Numbered from the stretch's first letter, positions 9,972-19,926 are shown. The stretch: 64,000 nucleotides of DNA from Solirubrobacter pauli (GCF_003633755.1 NZ_RBIL01000002.1:2356001-2420000); one strand, 5' to 3'. Notes: generated by a model not told the origin, from the sequence alone. Program-made: numbers and translations.

Positions 9972-11422
9972 CCGCGGTCCCGCAGGACGTTGCGCTGGAC
10001 CTTGCCGGTGGGCGTGCGCGGGAGCGCGTCCACGAGCTCGACGCGGCGCGGGTACTTGTAGGGCGCGATCCGGGCCTTGACGAAGTCCTGCAGCGCCTTC
10101 GCCTCCACGGGCTCGCTCGCGACGACCCACGCCTTGACGACGTGGCCGCGCTCGGGGTCCTCGACGCCGACGACCGCGCACTCGGAGACCGACGGGTGCT
10201 CGAGCAGCGCGGCCTCGACCTCGAAGCCGGAGATGTTGTACCCGGCGCTGATGATCATGTCGTCGGTGCGGGCCTGGAACCAGAAGTAGCCGTCGGCGTC
10301 CATCGAGAACGCGTCGCCGGTGAGGTTCCAGCCGTCGCGTACGTACGTGGCCTGGCGCTCGTCGTCCAGGTAGCGGCAACCGGTCGGGCCGCGCACCGCG
10401 AGCCGGCCGACCTCCCCCGCCGGCAGCGTCTGCATGTCCGGCCCGACGATCCTCGCCTCGTAGCCCGGCACCGGCCGACCGCACGAGCCGGCGCGCGCCT
10501 CCTCCGCGGGGGACGCGATGAAGATGTGCAGCAGCTCGGTCGAGCCGATCCCGTCGACGATGCGGATGCCGGTCTTCTCGAACCACGCGTCCGACACGCC
10601 CGCCGGGAGCGGCTCGCCCGCGGACACGCACGTGTGCAGCGAGTCCGGGAGCGCCTCGCGCAGCAGCGCGCGGTAGGCGGTCGGCGCGGTGAACAGGGTC
10701 GTCACCCGGTGGGCATGGAGCGTCTCGAGCAGCGCCGGCGGCGAGGTCGGCGCGGTCGCCGCGCCGAAGCGGAGCGGGAACAGCAGGGACGCGCCGAGCC
10801 CGAACGTGAACGCGATCGGCGGCGAGCCGGAGAACACGTCGGTCGGCTGCGGGCGCAGGATCTCCCGGGCGAACGTGTCGCAGCAGGCGAGCAGGTCGCG
10901 GTGGAAGTGCACGCAGCCCTTCGGCACGCCGGTGGTACCGCTCGTGAAGGCGATGATCGCGACGTCGTCGGCGCGCGTCTCGACCGCCTCGTACCAGCCC
11001 TGGGTCGGCAGGTCCTCGATCACGAGCACGTCGAGCACGTCGACCTCCGCCACGAGGTCACGCGCGACCAGCGCCTTGGTGACGTTCGCCTTGGCCACGA
11101 CCTTGTCGATCTCGCGCTTGCGCAGCAGCGGCATCGTGGCCACGACGATCCCGCCGGCCAGCAGGATCCCGAGCCAGCAGGCGATCGCCTCCGGCGTGTT
11201 GGGCGAGTGCAGCAGCACGCGCTCGCCCGGCTCGATGTTCAGGGCGCCGGCGACGGCGTCGGCGCGCTCGGCCAGCTCCGCGTAGGACCAGCCGCTCGCG
11301 ATCGCGGTCCCCTCGTTCTTGAGCAGCTCCTCGGCCGCGTTCAGCCGCTCGGGATAGTCGAGCAGCAGCAGGTCCGGCCACTGCTCGACCGGCGGCAACC
11401 CATCACGGGCGAACGGATCCAC
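9968..11422 (-). CDS. Aryl-CoA ligase, probably 2-aminobenzoate-CoA ligase
   Basis: AMP-forming acyl-CoA synthetase of 484 residues, short like benzoate/2-aminobenzoate-CoA ligases. Motifs: P-loop AFTSGTTGVPKG, GSTELLHIF (A5-like), TGDAFSMDADGYFWFQARTDDMI (A7-A8 hinge), and the catalytic lysine region PRTPTGKVQRN at the C-terminus. The GTG start overlaps the preceding TAG by one base and its end overlaps the RidA gene. Inferred reaction: anthranilate + CoA + ATP to 2-aminobenzoyl-CoA, because the operon also encodes the monooxygenase/OYE fusion specific to aminobenzoyl- or salicylyl-CoA metabolism. Benzoate or salicylate remain alternative substrates. Confidence 0.85.
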   Translation of the reverse strand: MDPFARDGLPPVEQWPDLLLLDYPERLNAAEELLKNEGTAIASGWSYAELAERADAVAGALNIEPGERVLLHSPNTPEAIACWLGILLAGGIVVATMPLLRKREIDKVVAKANVTKALVARDLVAEVDVLDVLVIEDLPTQGWYEAVETRADDVAIIAFTSGTTGVPKGCVHFHRDLLACCDTFAREILRPQPTDVFSGSPPIAFTFGLGASLLFPLRFGAATAPTSPPALLETLHAHRVTTLFTAPTAYRALLREALPDSLHTCVSAGEPLPAGVSDAWFEKTGIRIVDGIGSTELLHIFIASPAEEARAGSCGRPVPGYEARIVGPDMQTLPAGEVGRLAVRGPTGCRYLDDERQATYVRDGWNLTGDAFSMDADGYFWFQARTDDMIISAGYNISGFEVEAALLEHPSVSECAVVGVEDPERGHVVKAWVVASEPVEAKALQDFVKARIAPYKYPRRVELVDALPRTPTGKVQRNVLRDRG

Positions 11423-12483
11423 TATCGCAACACCTCCCGGGCGATCACCAGCTGTTGCACCTCCGAAGCGCCCTCGTAGATCCGCAGCGCGCGGATCTCG
11501 CGGTACAGGCGCTCCACCACCTGGCCCGACGTCACGCCGAGCCCGCCGAACAGCTGCACGGCGTCGTCGATCACGCGCTGCGCGGTCTCCGTCGCGTGCA
11601 GCTTGGCCATCGCCGCCTCACGGGTCACGCGCGCGGCGCCACCGTCCTTCGTCCACGCGGCGCGGTAGACGAGCAGCGCGCTCGCGTCGAGCCCGAGCGC
11701 CATCTCGGCCAGCTTGGCCTGCACCAGCGGCAGCTCGGCCATCGGGGCGCCGAACAGCGCACGGTCCTTCACCCGCGTGAGCGCCTCGTCGAACGCGCGC
11801 CGCGCCATGCCCAGCGCCGCCGCGCCGACCGTCGAGCGGAAGACGTCGAGCGTGCCGAGCGCCACGCGCAAGCCCTTGCCGGGCTCGCCGATCGGCGTCG
11901 CGGGCGCGTTGTCGAAGCGCAGCGTCGCGAGCGGGTGCGGCGCGATCACGTCGATGCGCTCGACCACCTCGACGTGCTCGGCGTCGACGACGTACGCGCT
12001 GATGCCCTCCGGCGCCCGCGCGAACACCGTGTAGAAGTCCGCGATCCCGCCGTTGGAGATCCAGGTCTTCACACCGCTCACGCGCCCGTCGCGCGCGGTC
12101 GTCCTCATCGCCGCGACGTCGGACCCGGCGTCCGGCTCCGACAGCGCGAAGGCCGCGATCCGCTCGCCCGCGGCCACCGCCGGCAGATAGCGCTCGCGCA
12201 GCGCCTTCGAGCCGAACAGGGTGATCGGCCCGCTGCCCAGGCCCTGCATGGCGAACGCGAAGTCGGCGAGCGCGTCGTGGTAGGCGAGCGTCTCGCGCGC
12301 GAGGCAGAGCGTGCGCACGTCGAGCGGGTCGGCGACCGCGTGCCCGAGCCACGGCCGCAGCTCCGCGACGAACGCCCGGCAGCGCGCGTCGACGTCGCCG
12401 GTCTCGGGCACGTGCGGGACCTGCTCGCGCGCCCAGCGCGCGAACGCCCGGTGACGGTCCTCGAAGAACGGCCAGTCGAGCAC
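11422..12483 (-). CDS. Acyl-CoA dehydrogenase (aromatic-CoA operon)
   Basis: 353 residues, slightly shorter than the usual 380. It carries the ACAD signatures [19 protein letters not shown] (FAD/substrate), [18 protein letters not shown], and the C-terminal [42 protein letters not shown], which includes the YEG catalytic-glutamate region. GTG start, one base after the upstream enoyl-CoA hydratase stop. In the 2-aminobenzoyl-CoA pathway it would oxidise a ring-derived acyl-CoA in the beta-oxidation-like lower part. The exact substrate is inferred only. The N-terminal alpha domain appears shortened. Confidence 0.9.
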   Translation of the reverse strand: MLDWPFFEDRHRAFARWAREQVPHVPETGDVDARCRAFVAELRPWLGHAVADPLDVRTLCLARETLAYHDALADFAFAMQGLGSGPITLFGSKALRERYLPAVAAGERIAAFALSEPDAGSDVAAMRTTARDGRVSGVKTWISNGGIADFYTVFARAPEGISAYVVDAEHVEVVERIDVIAPHPLATLRFDNAPATPIGEPGKGLRVALGTLDVFRSTVGAAALGMARRAFDEALTRVKDRALFGAPMAELPLVQAKLAEMALGLDASALLVYRAAWTKDGGAARVTREAAMAKLHATETAQRVIDDAVQLFGGLGVTSGQVVERLYREIRALRIYEGASEVQQLVIAREVLR

Positions 12484-12484
12484 G

Positions 12485-13267
12485 TCAGTTGCCCTCGAAC
12501 ACCGGCCGCTCCTTCGCCAGGAACGCGCGGTAGGCCCGCTCGAAGTCCGCCGTCTGCATGCAGATCGCCTGCGCCTGCGCCTCGGCCTCGATCGCCGCCG
12601 GCAACGACATGTCCCACTCCTGGTCGAGCATCGTCTTGGTCATCGCGTGCGCGAAGCTCGGACCGGCCGCGAGCGAGGCGGCGAGCTCCGCGGCCTCGCC
12701 CTCCACGTCGTCCGCCACGCGGTTGAAGAAGCCCCAGCGCTCCCCTTCGGCGGCGTCCATCGAGCGGCCCGTGTAGAGCAGCTCGGCCGCGCGCCCCTGG
12801 CCGACGATCCGCGGCAGCATCGCGCACGCGCCCATGTCGCACCCGGCCAGCCCGACGCGCGTGAACAGGAACGCGACCTTCGCGCGCGGCGAGCCGAGCC
12901 GCAGGTCGGCCGCGGTCGCGATCATCGCCCCGGCGCCCACGCAGACCCCGTCGACGGCCGCGATCACCGGCTTGCCGCAGCCCTTGATGGCCTTCACCAG
13001 GTCGCCCGTCATGCGCGTGAAGCGCAGCAGCTCCGGCATCGTCATCTCGGTCAGCGGCCCGATGATGTCGCGCACGTCGCCGCCGCTGCAGAAGTTGCCC
13101 GCCTCGCCGGCGATGACGACGACGTCGCACGAGTCGTCGTCGACCAGCCCGCGGAAGTGGTCGCGCAGCGCCGCGTAGGACGCGAACGTGAGCGGGTTCT
13201 TGCGCTCCGCCCCCACGAGCGTGACGAAGCCGACGCGCTCGCGGACGTCCCAGCCGAACTCAGCCAT
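12485..13267 (-). CDS. Enoyl-CoA hydratase/isomerase (crotonase) family
   Basis: 260 residues. Crotonase oxyanion-hole segments are visible: [41 protein letters not shown] and [22 protein letters not shown], with Glu/Asp acid-base candidates around GLAGCDMG. The start MAEFGW at 13267 is preferred to an in-frame ATG 9 nt upstream; both overlap the SDR gene end. Probably hydrates, or hydrolytically opens, a ring-derived enoyl-CoA in the 2-aminobenzoyl-CoA pathway. Which step is not readable from sequence. Confidence 0.9.
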   Translation of the reverse strand: MAEFGWDVRERVGFVTLVGAERKNPLTFASYAALRDHFRGLVDDDSCDVVVIAGEAGNFCSGGDVRDIIGPLTEMTMPELLRFTRMTGDLVKAIKGCGKPVIAAVDGVCVGAGAMIATAADLRLGSPRAKVAFLFTRVGLAGCDMGACAMLPRIVGQGRAAELLYTGRSMDAAEGERWGFFNRVADDVEGEAAELAASLAAGPSFAHAMTKTMLDQEWDMSLPAAIEAEAQAQAICMQTADFERAYRAFLAKERPVFEGN

Positions 13268-13934
13268 GCACACCACCGCCGTCGATCAGCAGCGTCTGCC
13301 CGTTGATCGCGCCCGCCTCGTCGGCCGCGAAGAAGCGCACGGCGAACGCGACCTCCTCGGGCTCGATCAACCGGCCGAGCGGCGTCATCGCCACCAGCGC
13401 CGCCTCGCCGTCCTGCCCGGTGCGCGCCCCGATGTTCGCGATCGTCGCGTCCGTCATGTCCGACCGCACGTAGCCCGGGCAGACGCAGTTCGCGGTCACG
13501 CCGGTGCCCGCCAGCTCGGTCGCCAGCGACCGCGTGAAGCCGAGCACCGCGTGCTTGGACGCGGTGTACGCGCTCGTGTAGCGCGAGCCGGCCACGCTCG
13601 CCACGGAGGCCACGGTCACGATCCGCCCCCGGTTGCGCTCGCGCATCCCCGGCAGGACCGCGCGCGTGCACAGGAACGCGCCGGTCGCGTTCACCCCGAG
13701 CTGGCGCTCCCACTCCTCCAGCGACGTGCGGTGCACCGGCGCGCTGGACGACACGCCCGCGTTGTTGACGAGCACGTCGACCTCGAGCCCGCCGAGCACG
13801 GAAGCCACCGCCGCCTCGTCGGTCACGTCCATGTCCGCGCTCCCCAAGGCGATGACGTCGTCACCCGCGAACGCCGCCGAGATGGCCGCGCCGATCCCGC
13901 GCTTGCCACCCGTCACCACGACCGTGCGGCTCAC
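13260..13934 (-). CDS. Short-chain dehydrogenase/reductase in aromatic-CoA operon
   Basis: 224 residues, classical [19 protein letters not shown] (cofactor loop TGxxxGIG), NNAGVSSS, catalytic Ser-Tyr-Lys in [26 protein letters not shown], and a C-terminal [15 protein letters not shown]. The GTG start at 13934 overlaps the ACMR stop (GTGA); the longer in-frame extension upstream overlaps that gene and is not convincing. It is a good candidate for the 3-hydroxyacyl-CoA (or cyclohexanone-carbonyl-CoA) dehydrogenase step of this operon. That assignment is contextual. Confidence 0.88.
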   Translation of the reverse strand: MSRTVVVTGGKRGIGAAISAAFAGDDVIALGSADMDVTDEAAVASVLGGLEVDVLVNNAGVSSSAPVHRTSLEEWERQLGVNATGAFLCTRAVLPGMRERNRGRIVTVASVASVAGSRYTSAYTASKHAVLGFTRSLATELAGTGVTANCVCPGYVRSDMTDATIANIGARTGQDGEAALVAMTPLGRLIEPEEVAFAVRFFAADEAGAINGQTLLIDGGGVHG

Positions 13935-16081
13935 GCGGTGACCGCCGAGTCGAAGCGCCGCAGCGGCATCCGCCGCACGTCCTTGCCCGTCTGCGGCTCG
14001 CGCGAGCCCGACCGGTACTGCGGGATCCACTCCATGTCCACTCCTTGGTCGGCGGCGGCGTGCAGGGTCCAGTGCGGGTCCCAGAGGTGCGGGCGCGCCA
14101 GCGCACACAGATCCGCGCGGCCCGCGAGGATGATCGTGTTGACGTCGTCATAGGACGAGATGGCGCCGACCGCGATCACAGGGATGCCCGCCTCGTGGCG
14201 GATGCGGTCGGCGTACGGCGTCTGGAACGAGCGCCCGTACGCCGGGCGCTGATCGGGCACGACCTGACCGGTCGAGACGTCGACGATGTCGCAGCCCGCC
14301 TCCCGCAGCCGGTGCGCGAAGGCCACCGCGTCGTCACCGTCGAAGCCGCCCTGCACCCAGTCCGTCGCGCTGATCCGCACGGACATGGGCCGGCTGTCCG
14401 GCCACACGTCCCGGCACGCCTCCAACACCTCGAGCGGGAACGTCGCGCGGTCGCGCCCGTACTCGTCCGTGCGCCGGTTCGTCCGGGGCGACAGGAACGA
14501 CGACAGCAGGTAGCCGTGCGCCATGTGGATCTCCAGCAGGTCGAAGCCCGCGAGCACCGCGCGGCGCGTCGCGGCGACGAACTGCGCGACCACGTCGTCC
14601 ATGTCCGCGCGGGTCATCTCGCGCGGCACCTGGTGGCGCTCGTCCCAGGGCAACGGCGACGGCGCGATCAACGGCCAGCCGCCGTCCTCCAGCGGTTCGT
14701 TGTCGCCCTCCCACATCAGCTTCGTCGCGCCCTTGCGGCCCGCGTGCCCGAGCTGCGCGCCGATCGCCGACCGCGAATGGGTGTGCACGAAGTCGACGAT
14801 CCGCCGCCACGCGTCCACGTGCTCGTCGCGGTACAGCCCGCCGCAGCCGGGGGTGATCCGCCCGTCCGCCGACGTGCAGATCATCTCGGTCATGACGAGC
14901 CCGGCGCCGCCGATCGCGCGCGCCCCGAGGTGCACGAGGTGGAAGTCGCCCGGCGTGCCGTCGACCGACGTGTACATGTCCATCGGCGACACCACGACCC
15001 GGTTCTCGAGCGTCAGCGACCGCAGCCGCAGCGGCGTGAACATCGGTGGCGACGACGCGACCGACGCCACGAGCTCCGGGTCGCGCAGCTTCAGCTCCCC
15101 GTAGGTGATCCGGCGCGAGCGCGTGAGCAGGTTGAAGGCGAACCGCTTCGGCTCCTGCCCCATGTAGCGGCCGATGCCCTCGAACCACTCGAGCGAGCCC
15201 TGCGCCGCCCGTTGCGTCGACTCCACGATCGGCCGCCGCTCGGCCTCGTAGGCGTCGAGGTCGCCCTCGCGCACCGCCCACGCCAGCGAGATCGCGTCCT
15301 CCATCGCCAGCTTCGTGCCGGACCCGATCGAGAAGTGCGCGGTGTGCGCCGCGTCCCCGAGCAGCACGACGTTCCCGCGCCGCCAGACGGGGTTGCGCAC
15401 GGTGACGAAGTTGATCCAGCGGGTGCGGTTCTCGATCAGCCGGTAGCCGAACAGGTCCTCGCACTGCGCGCGGTCGAGCTCCACACCCGCGCTCTCGACG
15501 ATGAACGTCGAGCGCGAGTCCGAGTACGGGTACGCGTGCACCTGCACGACGCCCTCCGGCGTCTCGGCGATGATGAACGTGAAGGCGTCGAAGACGTGGT
15601 CGGTGCCGAACCAGGCGTAGGTCGCGCGCCGGCGGTCCAGCTCCGGCTCGAAGCCGTACGCGCCGCGCAGCGTGCTGTTGACGCCGTCCGCGGCCACGAC
15701 CAGGTCGCCGTCGAGCCGCGAGACCTCGCTGCGGAACCGCAGATCCACGCCGAGTGCCGCCGCCCGTCGCTGCAGGACGCCGAGCAGCTCGCGCCGACCC
15801 ATCGCCGAGAACCCGTGCCCGCCGCTCGTCACCGTCTCGCCGCGGTAGCGCACGTCGATCGCGCTCCAGCGCACGAACGCGGACGCGATCTCCGCGTAGG
15901 ACTCCGGGTCCGCCGCCTCGAACGCAGCCAGCGTCTCGTCGCTGAAGACGACCCCGAAGCCGAACGTGTCGTCGGGCGCGTTGCGCTCGTGGACGACCAC
16001 CTCGGACGTCGGGTCCAGGCGCTTCAACAGGATCGACAGATACAGCCCGCCGGGGCCGCCGCCCGCGATCGCGATCCGCAT
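13931..16081 (-). CDS. Bifunctional FAD monooxygenase/Old Yellow Enzyme: 2-aminobenzoyl-CoA monooxygenase/reductase-like
   Basis: 716 residues with two fused flavin domains. Residues 1 to about 365 are a PHBH-type FAD monooxygenase: [54 protein letters not shown]. Residues from about 370 ([21 protein letters not shown]) are an FMN Old-Yellow-Enzyme barrel with [29 protein letters not shown] and a C-terminal [14 protein letters not shown]. This fusion is the hallmark of 2-aminobenzoyl-CoA monooxygenase/reductase (hydroxylation plus ring reduction, dearomatising the ring) and of the related salicylyl-CoA 5-hydroxylase. Start at 16081 matches the first residue of the Rossmann strand. It leads the operon, divergent from the TIM-barrel gene. 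Confidence 0.9.
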   Translation of the reverse strand: MRIAIAGGGPGGLYLSILLKRLDPTSEVVVHERNAPDDTFGFGVVFSDETLAAFEAADPESYAEIASAFVRWSAIDVRYRGETVTSGGHGFSAMGRRELLGVLQRRAAALGVDLRFRSEVSRLDGDLVVAADGVNSTLRGAYGFEPELDRRRATYAWFGTDHVFDAFTFIIAETPEGVVQVHAYPYSDSRSTFIVESAGVELDRAQCEDLFGYRLIENRTRWINFVTVRNPVWRRGNVVLLGDAAHTAHFSIGSGTKLAMEDAISLAWAVREGDLDAYEAERRPIVESTQRAAQGSLEWFEGIGRYMGQEPKRFAFNLLTRSRRITYGELKLRDPELVASVASSPPMFTPLRLRSLTLENRVVVSPMDMYTSVDGTPGDFHLVHLGARAIGGAGLVMTEMICTSADGRITPGCGGLYRDEHVDAWRRIVDFVHTHSRSAIGAQLGHAGRKGATKLMWEGDNEPLEDGGWPLIAPSPLPWDERHQVPREMTRADMDDVVAQFVAATRRAVLAGFDLLEIHMAHGYLLSSFLSPRTNRRTDEYGRDRATFPLEVLEACRDVWPDSRPMSVRISATDWVQGGFDGDDAVAFAHRLREAGCDIVDVSTGQVVPDQRPAYGRSFQTPYADRIRHEAGIPVIAVGAISSYDDVNTIILAGRADLCALARPHLWDPHWTLHAAADQGVDMEWIPQYRSGSREPQTGKDVRRMPLRRFDSAVTA

Positions 16082-16122
16082 ACGCCGGGACCCTACTCCC
16101 GCCACATATCCTTCGGCCTCAC

Positions 16123-17121
16123 ATGGCTAGACCCGTCACTCTGATCAGCGGCCAGTGGGCCGATCTGCCGTTCGAGACGCTCGCCGAGAAGCTCGGCCAG
16201 TGGGGCTTCGACGGCATCGAGATCGCCTGCTGGGGCGACCACTTCGACGTCGACCAGGCGCTCTCCGACGACGCCTACGTCAAGAACCGCCGGGAGATCC
16301 TCGAGCGCAACGGCTTGAACGTGTGGGCGATCGCCAACCACCTGCTCGGGCAGGCGGTCTCGGATCCGATCGACGCGCGCCACCAGGCGATCGTGCCGCC
16401 GGACGTGTGGGGCGACGGCGACCCCACGGGCGTCCAGCAGCGCGCCGCCGAGAAGATGAAGGACACCGCGCGCGCCGCGGCCAAGCTCGGCGTCACGACC
16501 GTCACCGGCTTCACCGGCTCCCCGGTCTGGCACATGCTCTACTCGTTCCCGCCAAACGACTTCGCCGAGATCGAGCGCGGCTACGAGCGGTTCGCCGAGC
16601 AGTGGAGCCCGATCATCGACGTGTTCGACGCCGAGGGCGTGAAGTTCGCGCTCGAGGTCCACCCGACGGAGATCGCCTACGACTTCGTCACCACGCGCAA
16701 GACGCTCGACGCGCTCGACAACCGCCCCGGCTTCGGCATCAACCTGGACCCGAGCCACTTCGCGCACCAGTTCCTGGACACCGCGGAGTTCGCGATCGAG
16801 TTCGCGGACCGGATCTACCACGTGCACGTCAAGGACTCGATCAAGCGCCTCAACGGCCGTCGGTCGATCCTGGGCTCGCACATCAACTTCGGCGAGCTCG
16901 AGCGCGGTTGGGACTTCGTCTCCCCCGGGCACGGCGACGTCGACTTCGAGGACCTGTTCCGCGCCCTGAACCGGATCGGCTACCAGGGCCCGCTCTCGAT
17001 CGAGTGGGAAGACTCGGGCATGGACCGTGACTGGGGCGCGCCCGACGCGCTCGCCTTCGTGCGCCGCACCGACTTCTCCCCGTCCACCGTCGCGTTCGAC
17101 GCGGCCTTCGAGCGCAAGTAG
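16123..17121 (+). CDS. Sugar phosphate isomerase/epimerase (xylose-isomerase-like TIM barrel)
   Basis: 332 residues of the AP-endonuclease-2/xylose-isomerase-like family. Metal-binding positions are recognisable: [29 protein letters not shown] (Glu/His), [14 protein letters not shown] (Asp/His), [11 protein letters not shown] (His/Asp), [13 protein letters not shown] and [12 protein letters not shown] (Glu). Such enzymes isomerise or epimerise sugars, inosose or related polyols. Substrate cannot be deduced. It is divergent from the aromatic operon (41-nt gap) and followed by two hairpins. Confidence 0.85.
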   Translation: MARPVTLISGQWADLPFETLAEKLGQWGFDGIEIACWGDHFDVDQALSDDAYVKNRREILERNGLNVWAIANHLLGQAVSDPIDARHQAIVPPDVWGDGDPTGVQQRAAEKMKDTARAAAKLGVTTVTGFTGSPVWHMLYSFPPNDFAEIERGYERFAEQWSPIIDVFDAEGVKFALEVHPTEIAYDFVTTRKTLDALDNRPGFGINLDPSHFAHQFLDTAEFAIEFADRIYHVHVKDSIKRLNGRRSILGSHINFGELERGWDFVSPGHGDVDFEDLFRALNRIGYQGPLSIEWEDSGMDRDWGAPDALAFVRRTDFSPSTVAFDAAFERK

Positions 17122-17153
17122 GCGACAGCTCGCCCTGCGGGCTCGTGTCGCTT

Positions 17154-17182
17154 GGACCCGTCGCCCAGGGGGCGTCGGGTCC
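17154..17182 (+). terminator. GC-rich hairpin between convergent genes
   Basis: Arms 17154-17166 and 17170-17182 (GGACCCGTCGCCC) pair over 13 positions with one T-T mismatch and a 3-nt loop. A weaker hairpin with 6-bp outer arms (17122-17127, 17146-17151) lies just upstream. Together they separate the TIM-barrel gene from the convergent GntR gene. Confidence 0.6.
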
Positions 17183-17214
17183 CGCCGCGGGTCGGTCTCG
17201 GCGTCGGCGGCGCC

Positions 17215-17949
17215 TCAGGCGTCGCCGCGCTGGACCCGCATCAGGTACTCGATGTGCGCGCGCATCGCCTTCTCGGCGGCCGCGGGCTGGTTGCGGCGCA
17301 CGGCCCGCTGGATGTCACGGTGCTGGCGCAGGATCTCGTCGCCGTCGGTGCGGCTGCCGATCTCCTCGATCAGCTTCGGCTGCAGCACTTCGAGGATCCA
17401 GTCGGTGAACGCGCGCAGCAGCTCGTTGTCCGCCGCGCGGGCGAGCGTCTGGTGGAAGCGGGTGTCGGCGTCGTTGAAGGGCGGCGTGCCGGGCGTGTGC
17501 CCGGTGGCGTCGTCGATCGCCGCCTGCAGCTCCGCCGCCGTCTCCTCGGTCGCGTTGAGGGCCGCCAGCCCCGCGAGCGGCACCTCCAGGAACAGGCGCG
17601 CGTCGAGCAGCTCGCCGAGCGAGACGCTCTCGGTGGCCAGCATCATCGAGATCGACTCGCTGACGTTGCGGCTCATCCCCTCTCCCGGCGTGCGCGCGAC
17701 GAAGATGCCGCCGGCGCGCCCGCGGCCGACGCGGATCAGGTGCGAGGAGGCGAGCAGCCGCAGCCCTTCGCGCAGCGTCGGTCGGCTGACGCCGAACTCG
17801 GCCGCCAGCTCCTGCTCCGTGCCGATCCGGTCCCCCGGCCGCAACCCCTCGCGCTCCAGATAGCGCCGGAGCTCGAGCGCGATCTGGTGGCTGGCGTCGA
17901 CGCTGGCGGGGGCGAAGCGGGGTTCGGGAAGCTCGGACGCGGACGACAT
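17215..17949 (-). CDS. FadR-type GntR transcriptional regulator
   Basis: 244 residues. N-terminal winged helix about residues 20-88 (ALELRRYLEREGLRPGDRI, EFGVSRPTLREGLRLLAS, VGRGRAGGIFV) and an all-helical FCD effector domain from about 105 to 235. The FCD metal/ligand-binding acidic and histidine residues are present (DARLFLE, DTRFHQTLAR, QHRDIQRA, MRAHIEYL). FCD regulators usually sense organic acids. The nearest candidate targets are the TIM-barrel gene or the aromatic operon, but no operator was proven. It lies 16 nt downstream of the TetR gene and may be co-transcribed with it. Confidence 0.88.
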   Translation of the reverse strand: MSSASELPEPRFAPASVDASHQIALELRRYLEREGLRPGDRIGTEQELAAEFGVSRPTLREGLRLLASSHLIRVGRGRAGGIFVARTPGEGMSRNVSESISMMLATESVSLGELLDARLFLEVPLAGLAALNATEETAAELQAAIDDATGHTPGTPPFNDADTRFHQTLARAADNELLRAFTDWILEVLQPKLIEEIGSRTDGDEILRQHRDIQRAVRRNQPAAAEKAMRAHIEYLMRVQRGDA

Positions 17950-17965
17950 CTGGCGCGGCGGGATC

Positions 17966-18607
17966 CTAGGTCTCGAGGGCGGACAGACCCTCGCGGAGGA
18001 AGGCGAGGGCGGTTTCGAAGGCTTCGGTCGTCGCGACGTGCTCGCGCGCCGCGTGCGCGTTGACCGCCAGCAGCGTGCTGACGACCGCCTCGGCGACGAT
18101 CTGCGCCGGCAGCGAGTCGGGCTCCTCGCCGAGGTCCTGCGCGATCCCGCGCGCGACGTGGCGCTTCATCGGCCGCATGTAGCCGCGCTGCAGCCCCCAC
18201 AGGTCCTCGTCGCTGGCGATGGCGGCCTCGCGCAGGCGCGGGAAGTCATCGTCCTTGCTGGCTCCGTGGTGGACGAGCGCGGCTTCCGCGCCGAGCTGGA
18301 TCGACTCCTCGTCGTGCAGCCAGGCACGCAGGACGTCGAACGTCTGCTCACCCGGTGCGCGCACGGCCAACCGCTGCGCGAAGCGGTCGATGGCCGCCTG
18401 GTAGACGTCGAAGACGATCCCTTCCTTGCTGGGGAAATAGGTCGAGACGGTGCGCGGCGACACCTCCGCCGCCTCCGCGATCGCCGGGATCGTCGTGGCC
18501 GCGAAGCCGTCGCGCGCGAACAGGTCCAAAGCCACCCGGGTGATCGTGGCCCGGGTGCGTTCCTTCTTGCGCTCGCGCAGATTCGAAGTCGCCACGGCGC
18601 GAACCAT
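17966..18607 (-). CDS. TetR-family transcriptional regulator
   Basis: 213 residues. N-terminal TetR helix-turn-helix: KERTRATITRVALDLFARDGFAATTIPAIAEAAEVSPRTVSTYFPSKEGIVFDVY (about residues 13-65), followed by a poorly conserved helical ligand domain. The upstream region (18608-18762) is strikingly AT-richer and carries repeated GCAATT/AATTGC dyads that may be its autoregulatory operator. Ligand and targets are unknown. The divergent HD-GYP/MerR gene is the obvious second target. Confidence 0.85.
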   Translation of the reverse strand: MVRAVATSNLRERKKERTRATITRVALDLFARDGFAATTIPAIAEAAEVSPRTVSTYFPSKEGIVFDVYQAAIDRFAQRLAVRAPGEQTFDVLRAWLHDEESIQLGAEAALVHHGASKDDDFPRLREAAIASDEDLWGLQRGYMRPMKRHVARGIAQDLGEEPDSLPAQIVAEAVVSTLLAVNAHAAREHVATTEAFETALAFLREGLSALET

Positions 18608-18620
18608 ACCCCTACTGAGT

Positions 18621-18648
18621 GCAATTCAACGCAAAATTGCGAGCAATT
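18621..18648. promoter_or_regulatory. Candidate TetR operator (GCAATT/AATTGC dyads)
   Basis: Three half-sites: GCAATT at 18621-18626, AATTGC at 18635-18640 and GCAATT at 18643-18648. The last two form a perfect dyad AATTGC-GA-GCAATT; the first two form an inverted repeat with an 8-bp spacer. It sits 14 nt upstream of the tetR start in a locally AT-rich gap between divergent genes. Confidence 0.5.
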
Positions 18649-18762
18649 GCAACTTTGCGAGCGCATGCAGCGTTATCCTGACCCCGCTCCCGAACCAATG
18701 ACCAGACCGAGATGCTTGACCTTCATTCCAGCCACCACGGCCCATCTTTGGGGAGTAGCGTG

Positions 18763-19926
18763 ATGGGGGAAGGTCGTCGAGGCATGGTGGTGAGCACGCA
18801 CCTGCAGCGCCTGAGCGCGTACGCCGCGCTCCTTGGCGAAGCGCTGGGTGAAGACGCCGACATCCTGCGCGTCGCGAGCCGTCTGCACGACGTCGGCATG
18901 GCCGGCACGGCGGACACGGCGCTGACCAAGCCCGGCCCGCTGACGCGCGACGAGCGTCGCGAGATGCAGGAGCACGCCGAGCTCGGCCACGCGATGCTCA
19001 AGGGCTCGGGGATCGACGTGCTTGACGCGGCCGCCGAGATCGCCCTCACGCACCACGAGCGCTGGGACGGCACGGGCTACCCACGCCGGCTGGAAGGCGA
19101 GGACATCCCCTTGGCCGGGCGCATCCTCGCGGTCGCCGACGCGTTCGACGCGATGACCACGGACCGCGTGTATCGCCCCGCGGGCACGGTCGAGGAGGCG
19201 GTCGACGCGCTGCGCGCGGAGCGCAACCGCCAGTTCGACGCGCGCGTGGTGGACGCGTTCCTGGACCGGCTGGACCAGGTGCGCGCGATCCTCGCGGAGT
19301 TCCCCGCGCCGGCCGAGGCGCCGGACCCCGCGCGTGACGGCGACGGCGCGCCGATGACGCTGCAGGCGGCGGCGGCCACGCTCGCGATCTCCCCCTCGCG
19401 GCTGCGCCGCTGGGCCGACGAGGGCCGCATCTCCGCGGTGCGCACCGCCGGCGGTCACCGGCGCTTCCCGCTCGAAGCGGTCCGCCGCCTGGCGACCGAG
19501 CGCGGCGTGCGGCCGAACGTCCGCCCGGTCGAGCCGCCCGAGGAGCCGCTGCCCGTGCTCGCCCAGCAGCTGCGGGGCTACGGCGCGCAGATGGTGTCCG
19601 CGGCCTCCACCGCCGTGTACCGCGAAGGGCCGCAGGGCTGGTTCGCCTCCGAGCTCGCGCACGAGGACCTGCGGGAGTGGCTCGGCACGCTGCAGACGGC
19701 GGCCGAGCGCGGCGACTACGCGCCCGCGCTCCAGGCGTCGGACGCGCTGATGAAGCGTGCGCACTCGCACGCGGCCAGCCTGCTCGAGCGGCACGCGTTC
19801 CTGGAGCGCTTCGGCCAGGTGGCCGTGCGGGCGCTCGTGCGCGCAGGCGCCGCGCGCACGGAGATCGCCTACACGCGTCGGCTCTTCACGGCGCTCCAGC
19901 AGGGCCTGCTCGAGAAGCGCGGCTAG
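18763..19926 (+). CDS. HD-GYP domain protein fused to a MerR-type DNA-binding domain
   Basis: 387 residues. Residues about 10-175 form an HD-GYP phosphodiesterase-type domain: THLQRLSAYAALLGEALG, His42-Asp43 in SRLHDVGM, KPGPLTRDERREMQEH, HHERWDGTGYPRRLEGEDIPLAGR with the GYP at 105-107, and DAFDAMTTDRVYR. Residues about 199-245 are a MerR/excisionase helix-turn-helix ending in the classic TAGGHRRFPLEAV. The C-terminal 130 residues are an unassigned helical domain. Start at 18763 is preferred to an ATG at 18712 because GGGGAG lies 7-8 nt upstream. The combination suggests c-di-GMP (or other nucleotide) turnover coupled to transcription; catalytic activity is inferred from intact motifs. Confidence 0.85.
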   Translation: MGEGRRGMVVSTHLQRLSAYAALLGEALGEDADILRVASRLHDVGMAGTADTALTKPGPLTRDERREMQEHAELGHAMLKGSGIDVLDAAAEIALTHHERWDGTGYPRRLEGEDIPLAGRILAVADAFDAMTTDRVYRPAGTVEEAVDALRAERNRQFDARVVDAFLDRLDQVRAILAEFPAPAEAPDPARDGDGAPMTLQAAAATLAISPSRLRRWADEGRISAVRTAGGHRRFPLEAVRRLATERGVRPNVRPVEPPEEPLPVLAQQLRGYGAQMVSAASTAVYREGPQGWFASELAHEDLREWLGTLQTAAERGDYAPALQASDALMKRAHSHAASLLERHAFLERFGQVAVRALVRAGAARTEIAYTRRLFTALQQGLLEKRG

